Shown piece after piece: positions 9,967 to 23,483 of a stretch of DNA of 23,483 bases (the first letter of the stretch is position 1; each line of letters opens with the position of its first letter). This DNA comes from Paludibacter sp. (lineage in GTDB: Bacteria > Bacteroidota > Bacteroidia > Bacteroidales > Paludibacteraceae): positions 1 through 23,483 of the forward strand of contig JAUSNQ010000090.1 of the NCBI GenBank assembly GCA_030655595.1. The letters are read 5' to 3'. The notes below the pieces were generated by a model that worked only from the letters and a program-made list of their open reading frames with translations, searched no databases and was not told where the DNA came from. Made by a program: the position numbers and the translations under genes.

Positions 9967-11712
9967 ATGAAAACAATGCAAAAAATACTAATACTTCTTT
10001 TCCTGATTCCTCTGATTTCTTGTGAAAGCATGTTGGAACCTCAGCTTGATGGAACTTTAAGTGAGAAAGGTATCTGGGAAAATAATCTGAGAGCATTTGG
10101 TTTTTTAAATAACGCATACCACAATTTACCCAATGGTTACAACCGTATTTCAGGAGCCATGCTCGATGCAGCAACGGATGATGCTGTTTGTCCTGATCCA
10201 TTGAGTAGTATTCACGGCTTTTACAACGGAAACTGGAGTCCTTACAATGTGATTGAAAACGTATGGAATAAAAACTATGAGGGTATCCGAAAAGTTAATA
10301 CTTTTCTTTTAAAAATTGATGATGTACCGCTTCCAAGAACGTCAAATGCACTTGGAACCGACGAAAGCATACTTAGAACAAGAGAAAGAATGAAGGGAGA
10401 AGCCTTTTTTCTGAGAGCCTATTTCTATTTTGAGTTACTCAAAAGATATGGTGGTATTCCCCTTACAGATAATATTTTAACACCGGAAGAGGCAGCTAAC
10501 CTGCAAAGAGCTTCTGTTGACGACTGTTTTGAATTTATTCTGGCTGATTGTGATTCAGCAGCTGCAAGATTACCCAGGAAATATGGCGCTGAACCCGTTA
10601 TTGTGGGTTATAATGATGCTAAAGAACTTGGACGCAGCACATCAGGGGCAGCTAAAGCACTGAAGTCAAGGGTGCTGTTGTATTGGGCAAGTCCGCTATT
10701 TAACCCAACAAATGACGAAACACGTTGGCAACAGGCAGCATTAGCTGCAAAAGAAATAATTGATTATACGGTAAATGAAAATGGAAGTGGAGCAAAAGTT
10801 TACGGTTTGAACAGGTTTACTTCCACCGTAAATATGACTGATTTATTTACAACAAATTCGGTGTTACCTCTTTACCATCAGGAAATTGTTTTCTCAACTC
10901 AATATAATACAAATACTACAATTGAGCAACTGAATGCACCAATTTCTTTTGGCTCAAAAGGCCTGACAAATCCCACCCAGAATCTGGTAGATGCATTCCC
11001 GATGAGCAATGGAAAAGCTATAACCGATCCTACTTCAGGTTATAATCCCGCGAATCCTTTCAATAACCGTGATCCGCGATTAGCGATGACTGTTCTCGCT
11101 AATGGAACAAGCTTTACTGTTAATGACAAAACAGCTGTTGTGGAAAGTTTTGTAGGAGGTGCCGATGGACCGGGAGCATATCCCAATGTTAGTCAGACGG
11201 GATACTATCTGAAGAAATTCCTCTTACCTCATGCTGTCTGGGATGGTCGCACTGTTAATATTACCAGAACATGGATACTCATCCGTCTTGCTGAAATTTA
11301 CCTCAATTATGCGGAAGCCCGTAATGAAGCTTATGGACCTGACGCTGAAGTGTATGCCGCATTAAAGGCATTGCGCTTACGTGCAGGATTCAGACCATCG
11401 GATGTACAGGCAGGTTTAAACAAGGAACAAATGCGGGAACTCATCCGCAACGAAAGACGTTTGGAGTTGGCATTTGAAGAACACCGCTTTTTTGATGTCC
11501 GACGCTGGAAATTATACGACGATCCTGCCCAACTGGATAATTTATTGAAAATTCGTGGAGTAAAAATCATCAAAGAACAAGATGGCAGTTTTACTACTGA
11601 TATGAATAATTTGGTGCAAGAGCGACAATTCTCAACCAAAATGTATTTTTTCCCGATTGCTGCATCAGAACTATTAAAAAATAAATCATTAGAGCAAAAT
11701 CCGGAATGGTAA
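9967..11712 (+). CDS. SusD-family surface glycan-binding lipoprotein (second pair)
   Basis: A 581-residue SusD homologue, the expected partner of the short SusC just upstream. The signal peptide ends in the lipobox LISC (Cys19). Family marks are RAYFYFELLKRYGGIPL near residue 155, SGAAKALKSRVLLYWASPLFNP, LNYAEARNEAYGP, NERRLELAFEEHRFFDVRRWK, and a C-terminus FFPIAASELLKNKSLEQNPEW. It is the last gene of the operon. A weak 7-bp AT-only stem (ATAAACA 11717-11723 with TGTTTAT 11736-11742) follows without a T-run, so I do not call a terminator. Next comes the independent promoter of the beta-helix gene. Confidence 0.94.
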   Translation: MKTMQKILILLFLIPLISCESMLEPQLDGTLSEKGIWENNLRAFGFLNNAYHNLPNGYNRISGAMLDAATDDAVCPDPLSSIHGFYNGNWSPYNVIENVWNKNYEGIRKVNTFLLKIDDVPLPRTSNALGTDESILRTRERMKGEAFFLRAYFYFELLKRYGGIPLTDNILTPEEAANLQRASVDDCFEFILADCDSAAARLPRKYGAEPVIVGYNDAKELGRSTSGAAKALKSRVLLYWASPLFNPTNDETRWQQAALAAKEIIDYTVNENGSGAKVYGLNRFTSTVNMTDLFTTNSVLPLYHQEIVFSTQYNTNTTIEQLNAPISFGSKGLTNPTQNLVDAFPMSNGKAITDPTSGYNPANPFNNRDPRLAMTVLANGTSFTVNDKTAVVESFVGGADGPGAYPNVSQTGYYLKKFLLPHAVWDGRTVNITRTWILIRLAEIYLNYAEARNEAYGPDAEVYAALKALRLRAGFRPSDVQAGLNKEQMRELIRNERRLELAFEEHRFFDVRRWKLYDDPAQLDNLLKIRGVKIIKEQDGSFTTDMNNLVQERQFSTKMYFFPIAASELLKNKSLEQNPEW

Positions 11713-11767
11713 ACTGATAAACATTATTATTTCATTGTTTATAACGCAGAAATCTTTTCGAATAAAA

Positions 11768-11825
11768 CTATACACAAATCCGGACAAAAAACAACAGTAG
11801 CAGATTAAACACTATTGTATATTTG
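11768..11825 (+). promoter_or_regulatory. Promoter with putative activator site, beta-helix gene A
   Basis: TATATTTG at 11818-11825 matches the Bacteroidota -7 consensus TAnnTTTG; no -33 TTTG is visible at the usual distance. Instead there is CTATACACAAA at 11768-11778, CGGA at 11781-11784 and ACAGTAG at 11794-11800. The same three blocks, at identical spacing, precede the -7 box of beta-helix gene B. The missing -33 box together with the conserved upstream blocks suggests an activator-dependent promoter, probably served by the hybrid regulator of this locus (inference). The -7 box lies inside the extended reading frame starting at 11815, which supports the ATG at 11875 as the true start. Confidence 0.7.
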
Positions 11826-11874
11826 TCTCATTATTATCAAAACAAATTTTATTATAAACATTAAAAAAAACATT

Positions 11875-13746
11875 ATGAAAAAACTCAAACTCCTTTTTGT
11901 TATCTTCTTGTTCGTAAGCCATGCAAATGCTGCAACGGTGTATTATGTAAGTCAGACTGGAAATAATTCAACCGGCTTAACATGGAGCAATGCTTACAAT
12001 TCAATTCAGACTGCACTTACTGCAGCAACTAATGGTGATCAGGTGTGGGTTGCACAGGGTACTTATGTGATTGATAACGAAGAAACTCAATTGTTGATAA
12101 AAGAAGGTATCAACGTATATGGAGGTTTTTCCGGATCAGAAACAACACTTGAAAGCAGAAGCACCAATCCGGCATTGACCATCATCAGTCATAAAAATGA
12201 GGTAGCCGTAAATTTCAGGTTATTGTTCAGTACTGACTTGAATGAACCTACCACATGGGATGGTTTTACATTTGACGGTAAAAATGTTGGCTCTGGCGTT
12301 AAACTTTCAGGAAATTGTACTCTAAACAATTGCATAATAAAAAACTGCATGTCAATCAATGGTTCAGGTGCTGCTGTTTACATGTCTTCTTCGAGCGACT
12401 TCATCCCTGTCACCTTGAACAACTCTGATCTGATGAACAATAAAATAAAAGTTTCAACCGATAATACTTTTCAACTGGGTGGAGCAGCCGTTTATGTTAA
12501 AAGCGGTTCGAAAATGGCTGAAATCAGTAATTGTAATATAACAAACAATACCATCGAAGGCATATCAGCGTCAGGAGCACTGGAAGGAATGGGAGCAGGA
12601 ATCTACATTTATGAAGGTATTATCCGCAATTGTGTATTGAATGAGAATCATATTACAAACAGTGCCAACCCTTCCTACAACAATAATAATTTTACGGGTG
12701 GTGCAATCGCTATTGTTCCTGAAAAAGTTGATGTTGCAGCCAATACAGTATTGATTGAAGGTTGTGTAATTACTAACTCTACAAGTAACTCCAGAGGGGG
12801 TGCTGTCATCATAGATCCACGCTGGTCAGGTCAGTATCATGGCAACTACACCATCTCAAAAACCATCATTGCCAATAATAAAACGAATGTAGTAGGTGGT
12901 GGAATCTTTGCAACTGCAGCAACTGCGCAAACCGGAGATGGATTTACATTGAACATCATCAATTCTGTAATCGCTAACAATACAGCACAGACAAATGCAG
13001 GTGGTGGCATACATCTCAATGTAGGTTGTGTATTGAACATTACAAATTCAACAATAGTGAAAAATCTTGCCGGAAATTATGGCGGTGGTGGAATTTTCAT
13101 GCAGGGTACTGCAAATCATACCATCAAAGCAACACTTAAAAATGTTCTATTGTGGGGTAACGAAGCTACAGGACGACAAGTTGGCGAAAGACAATTAAGG
13201 GTGAATGCTCAGGCAGCTACCATCATCTTTTCAGGTATTCAGGAATACAACAAAGACTTCGCTGAATTGAGTGCTTCTACACTTGGAGATAATTTAGCAC
13301 TTGATATAAGCAATACTGCCACAAACGGACCTGCATTCGTAGCTCCTTCAACCACAGCAGGCTACGGTGCTGCTGATGCGCTTACTGCCAATTGGAGATT
13401 ATCAGCAGGTTCGGTTTGTATCGATGCCGGAGATGATTACATAAGCGATGATATTGCAGGAGTAGCCAGACCACAGGGTGATTATTCAGATATTGGAGCT
13501 TACGAGTATAGCACAACATCGGGTGTAAATTCAAAACAAGATCAAAATCTGATTATATATGGAACCCAAGGAAGAATTGTTTTTGAAAATGAACTTAACA
13601 TCAAACAAATCGAAGTGTACTCGACTCATGGAACATTAATTAAAACGCAACAGGTTTTTGATGGTACAAATTACATAGAAATCCCGTCAAATCAACTATA
13701 CATTGTAAAGGCAGGCGATATGATAAAGAAAATTATTGTCAGATAA
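11875..13746 (+). CDS. Secreted right-handed beta-helix protein A with choice-of-anchor-Q-like and C-terminal sorting-like domains
   Basis: A 623-residue exported protein of unknown substrate. The signal peptide ends in SHANA, cleaved before ATVYYVS. The body (about 20-510) is a right-handed parallel beta-helix: the opening VYYVSQTGN, the GDQVWVAQGTY and YGGFSGSET segments, then many turns ending in NN-T or GGGI. Near residue 550 the stretch VARPQGDYSDIGAYEY matches the end of the choice-of-anchor Q family. The last ~65 residues form a small beta-domain ending LYIVKAGDMIKKIIVR, like the C-terminal domains that direct type IX export. Similar folds occur in polysaccharide lyases and adhesins, but I see no recognisable catalytic set. 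Binding or cutting an acidic glycan is a guess. ATG 11875 is chosen over the upstream TTG because it gives the signal peptide and lies about 50 nt after the -7 box. Paralogue of the next gene. Confidence 0.85.
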   Translation: MKKLKLLFVIFLFVSHANAATVYYVSQTGNNSTGLTWSNAYNSIQTALTAATNGDQVWVAQGTYVIDNEETQLLIKEGINVYGGFSGSETTLESRSTNPALTIISHKNEVAVNFRLLFSTDLNEPTTWDGFTFDGKNVGSGVKLSGNCTLNNCIIKNCMSINGSGAAVYMSSSSDFIPVTLNNSDLMNNKIKVSTDNTFQLGGAAVYVKSGSKMAEISNCNITNNTIEGISASGALEGMGAGIYIYEGIIRNCVLNENHITNSANPSYNNNNFTGGAIAIVPEKVDVAANTVLIEGCVITNSTSNSRGGAVIIDPRWSGQYHGNYTISKTIIANNKTNVVGGGIFATAATAQTGDGFTLNIINSVIANNTAQTNAGGGIHLNVGCVLNITNSTIVKNLAGNYGGGGIFMQGTANHTIKATLKNVLLWGNEATGRQVGERQLRVNAQAATIIFSGIQEYNKDFAELSASTLGDNLALDISNTATNGPAFVAPSTTAGYGAADALTANWRLSAGSVCIDAGDDYISDDIAGVARPQGDYSDIGAYEYSTTSGVNSKQDQNLIIYGTQGRIVFENELNIKQIEVYSTHGTLIKTQQVFDGTNYIEIPSNQLYIVKAGDMIKKIIVR

Positions 13747-13764
13747 AAGCCTGACCAACAACTT

Positions 13765-13807
13765 AAAAACGTACAAACAAAATCAAATTGTTTGTACGTT
13801 TTTTTTT
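13765..13807 (+). terminator. Strong intrinsic terminator after beta-helix gene A
   Basis: AAAAACGTACAAACAA (13765-13780) and TTGTTTGTACGTTTTT (13788-13803) form a perfect 16-bp stem with a 7-nt loop. The T-run continues to 13807. It begins 18 nt after the stop codon. The right arm ends in T and the left arm begins with A, so it could also work on the minus strand. It separates gene A from the promoter of gene B, showing that the two paralogues are separate transcription units. Confidence 0.93.
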
Positions 13808-13818
13808 ACCAAACAATT

Positions 13819-13876
13819 CTATACACAAAAGCGGATAAAATGCTACAGTAGAAAAAAATTTATCAATCTATATTTG
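13819..13876 (+). promoter_or_regulatory. Promoter with putative activator site, beta-helix gene B
   Basis: CTATACACAAA at 13819-13829, CGGA at 13832-13835, ACAGTAG at 13845-13851 and the -7 box TATATTTG at 13869-13876. Distances between block starts (26 and 24 bp) are identical to those upstream of gene A; 41 of 58 positions agree over the whole module and 27 of the first 33. The 17 bp between ACAGTAG and the -7 box is mostly unlike, as expected for a spacer. It begins 11 bp after the terminator of gene A. Confidence 0.7.
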
Positions 13877-13931
13877 CATCAGTTTTAAATGTAAAAACGA
13901 TTTATTAACCTCTTTTTTAAATTCAATGTAT

Positions 13932-15839
13932 ATGAAGCGATTTAATTTACTTTTTTTTCTGATAGCAGTTGTTGCAACTCTACATGCAACTGTTTATTAT
14001 GTTAGCCCAACAGGTAGCGGAAGCGATGGTTTATCTTGGGCAACCGCTTATGCCAGTCCCGCTGCAGCTTTAGCAGGCAGTCCTGTTGCCGGCGATGAAG
14101 TATGGGTAAAACAAGGAACCTATGTCTCAGCAACGACATTAAACTGGAAAACCGGCATTAATTTCTACGGCGGATTTGCCGGTACTGAAACTGAACGCAG
14201 CCAGAGAAGTATGGATGCTTCTTTGACTATACTCGAAGGCAACAACACCAACAGGGTACTCAACGCTCCGGCAATGGCTTCAGCAACAACCTGGAGTGGT
14301 TTTACCATTCAAAAGGGTCTTAGCAGTGGTGGTGGTGCAGGAATTTTTATGCAACGAAATGCTATTCTGGATAATTGTATCGTTCAGAATAACAAAGACA
14401 CTAACTGGGGTGGTGCAGGTATCTATATACAGGGTGGAGACCTTGATTCAATTAAAGTAATCAATTGTATCGTTCAGAATAATATCACCACCAGCACAGA
14501 CACCAGAACAGATAAACACGGAGGTGGCGGTATTCGAATCAGACCAGATGCTTCAAAAGCGGTAATCAGGAATTGTACCATTGAAAATAACATCGTTGAT
14601 GGATTAGCAGGCGCTAATTCAGGTGTTAGTGGTGGTGGTGTTTACATGGCTGCCGGTAAACTTGAAAATTCAATCGTAAGAAACAATACTGCAACCAATA
14701 AAAACGCTTCGACACAAGCCCTTACCTATAGTGGGAAATGTCAGGGAGGCGGTGTATTCATTATGCCACAAGCAAATTCAAACACGATTGTTATTAAAAA
14801 CTGTACCATAACAGGTAATGCTGCCAACACCTCTTTAGGAGGCGGTATTTCTATTGACCCATTATGGACAAGTGCTACAATTACATCACCGGTTCTTATT
14901 GCCAATAATTTCATAACCAACAACAGTGCATATAGAACTGGTGGAGGTATCATGACAGACGGTCAACAAACAGCATCAACTGCAACCTATACGTTTGAAA
15001 ATTGTGTCATTGCAAATAATGAATCAAGTTCGGTTGCTGCAGGTGGCGGAGGAGCTTTTATCAACAATATTTTAGGATATGCCGGTGCAATTAGTTTCAT
15101 CAACTGCACGGTAGTTAATAACAAAATGCTCACAACCAATTATGGCGGTGCTGGAATATTCTATAACAATGTACAAGCTGATGTTACCAATTGCGTTTTC
15201 TGGGGTAATGGCAGCGTAGGCACTCTGGCACCATATCACGTGAGAGTAAGAACAACTCTGACTACCAACAAACTGATTCATTGTGCTTTCGATGATCGTT
15301 TTGTTGAGTCGCAAGTTTCACCAGTTGATTTTGAAGCTGATTTGACTGGTAAAGTTATAATCGACCAGACAAATTCCGGTTCGACAGGTGGTGTGTTTTA
15401 TGCTGATTTTGTGAGCCCTACAAATTTCATTGGCAAAGCTGTTACAGGAGATGACATAACTTCACTTAATGCGGCAAACTGGGCAACAATGTCAACATCG
15501 GCACTTGTTAATGCAGGAAAAACTATTCTCTCTATAACAACTGATATTACAGGAACAGAGCGTCCGCAAAGCACCGGTTACGACATTGGTGCCTACGAAT
15601 TCAATCCGGGTCCTTCAACCAATACTTCAGCTTTCCAAAAAGGCATCTCTATGTATGGTAACAATGGAACAGTATTCATTCAAAATGATGGTGATATTAA
15701 CGTGATTCAGATATTCAACGTCATGGGCAAATTAATGGTTTCATTGCAGGCAAAAGAAGGCATGAATGAAATTGTACTTCCTGCCAATCAGTTATACATT
15801 GTAAAAGCAGGCTCGAAATCTCAGAAGATTATGTTGTAA
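13932..15839 (+). CDS. Secreted right-handed beta-helix protein B with choice-of-anchor-Q-like and C-terminal sorting-like domains
   Basis: A paralogue of the preceding beta-helix gene with the same order: signal peptide (ending ATLHA before TVYYVSPTG), helix opening with GDEVWVKQGTY and FYGGFAGTETE, turns rich in NC-V-NN and GGGI, the DIGAYEF end of the choice-of-anchor Q family near residue 555, and a terminal domain ending LYIVKAGSKSQKIML. 635 residues from ATG 13932; an ATG two codons upstream (13926) is equally possible, but 13932 matches the start of protein A. The helix turns leave a trace in the DNA: the same 20 bases occur at 14373-14392 and 14463-14482. Function unknown. Export to the surface and glycan contact are inferred from context. 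It is transcribed from its own promoter. Confidence 0.85.
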   Translation: MKRFNLLFFLIAVVATLHATVYYVSPTGSGSDGLSWATAYASPAAALAGSPVAGDEVWVKQGTYVSATTLNWKTGINFYGGFAGTETERSQRSMDASLTILEGNNTNRVLNAPAMASATTWSGFTIQKGLSSGGGAGIFMQRNAILDNCIVQNNKDTNWGGAGIYIQGGDLDSIKVINCIVQNNITTSTDTRTDKHGGGGIRIRPDASKAVIRNCTIENNIVDGLAGANSGVSGGGVYMAAGKLENSIVRNNTATNKNASTQALTYSGKCQGGGVFIMPQANSNTIVIKNCTITGNAANTSLGGGISIDPLWTSATITSPVLIANNFITNNSAYRTGGGIMTDGQQTASTATYTFENCVIANNESSSVAAGGGGAFINNILGYAGAISFINCTVVNNKMLTTNYGGAGIFYNNVQADVTNCVFWGNGSVGTLAPYHVRVRTTLTTNKLIHCAFDDRFVESQVSPVDFEADLTGKVIIDQTNSGSTGGVFYADFVSPTNFIGKAVTGDDITSLNAANWATMSTSALVNAGKTILSITTDITGTERPQSTGYDIGAYEFNPGPSTNTSAFQKGISMYGNNGTVFIQNDGDINVIQIFNVMGKLMVSLQAKEGMNEIVLPANQLYIVKAGSKSQKIML

Positions 15840-15866
15840 ATGAGTTAAAACTGATTTTCAGTGTGA

Positions 15867-23331
<7,465 letters not shown>

Positions 23332-23352
23332 AATATTCGAGTTATATGATTA

Positions 23353-23376
23353 CAAAAATAGATTATTATACACAAA
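23353..23376 (-). promoter_or_regulatory. Promoter of the hybrid regulator with a copy of the TATACACAAA element
   Basis: On the minus strand the -7 box TATTTTTG (plus positions 23353-23360) matches TAnnTTTG and lies 21 bp before the ATG. Six bases further upstream, the plus strand reads TATACACAAA (23367-23376), the core of the element found before both beta-helix genes, here in the opposite orientation relative to the gene. CAACTGTATC follows at 23377-23386. Position over the -33 region would suit autoregulation, by repression or activation (inference). Confidence 0.5.
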
Positions 23377-23440
23377 CAACTGTATCTTTTTTTCCATAAT
23401 TAATCCAAATACGTGTGTTCTTCATAAATTTCATTATATA

Positions 23441-23483
23441 AATCACTAATAATCACTCAGAAAAATCAAATGGAAAATTATTG
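23441..23483 (+). other. Tandem 10-bp repeat and possible start of a divergent gene at the window edge
   Basis: AATCACTAAT (23441-23450) is followed directly by AATCACTCAG (23451-23460): a 7-bp direct repeat with a period of one helical turn. An ATG at 23470 opens a plus-strand frame of only four codons before the window ends. Whether a divergently transcribed gene begins here cannot be decided. Confidence 0.2.

Noticed and set aside
11717..11742. Stem ATAAACA/TGTTTAT after the second SusD gene
   Set aside because: Seven AT-dominated pairs with no T-run; too weak to call a terminator.
14373..14482. Identical 20-base stretch twice in beta-helix gene B
   Set aside because: Explained by repeated helix turns coding for NCIVQNN; only two copies, so not a CRISPR or mobile repeat.

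Overview
The window comes from a Bacteroidota genome. The evidence is two SusC/SusD pairs, a hybrid two-component system of the SusC/D-locus type, C-terminal sorting domains of the type IX secretion kind, and promoters of the TAnnTTTG class. The DNA is AT-rich. Assignment below phylum is inference; a Bacteroidales/Marinilabiliales-like host would fit. The whole window reads as one polysaccharide utilisation locus (PUL).

Layout: (1) 1-200 holds no convincing gene, only a hairpin at 2-40. (2) 201-2348 is a family 8 polysaccharide lyase (chondroitin AC / hyaluronan / xanthan lyase family) with its catalytic residues and a type IX sorting domain, but with no start codon, no signal peptide and no first part of the toroid. 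It looks 5'-truncated. (3) 2390-11712 is a tight same-strand run susC1-susD1-susC2-susD2, two outer-membrane glycan importers; SusC2 lacks the usual N-terminal extension. (4) 11875-13746 and 13932-15839 are two paralogous secreted right-handed beta-helix proteins. Each sits behind its own promoter, and the first is followed by a very strong terminator. (5) 16035-19292 is an exported GH2 beta-galactosidase of the LacZ type. (6) 19261-23331 on the minus strand is the hybrid sensor/regulator, overlapping the GH2 gene tail to tail by 32 bp.

The inferred job is capture and breakdown of a uronate- and galactose-containing polysaccharide. The lyase (if functional) cuts the chain outside, the SusC/D pairs import fragments, the GH2 trims beta-galactosides, and the periplasmic propellers of the regulator sense fragments and drive transcription. 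No GH88 unsaturated glucuronidase and no sulfatase is present here, so the substrate cannot be fixed from this window.

The most interesting signal is regulatory. A 58-bp promoter module, CTATACACAAA-N2-CGGA-N9-ACAGTAG-N17-TATATTTG, occurs upstream of both beta-helix genes with exactly the same spacing. The core TATACACAAA recurs in the regulator's own promoter. This is a good candidate for the DNA site of the regulator and links the two uncharacterised beta-helix proteins to its regulon.
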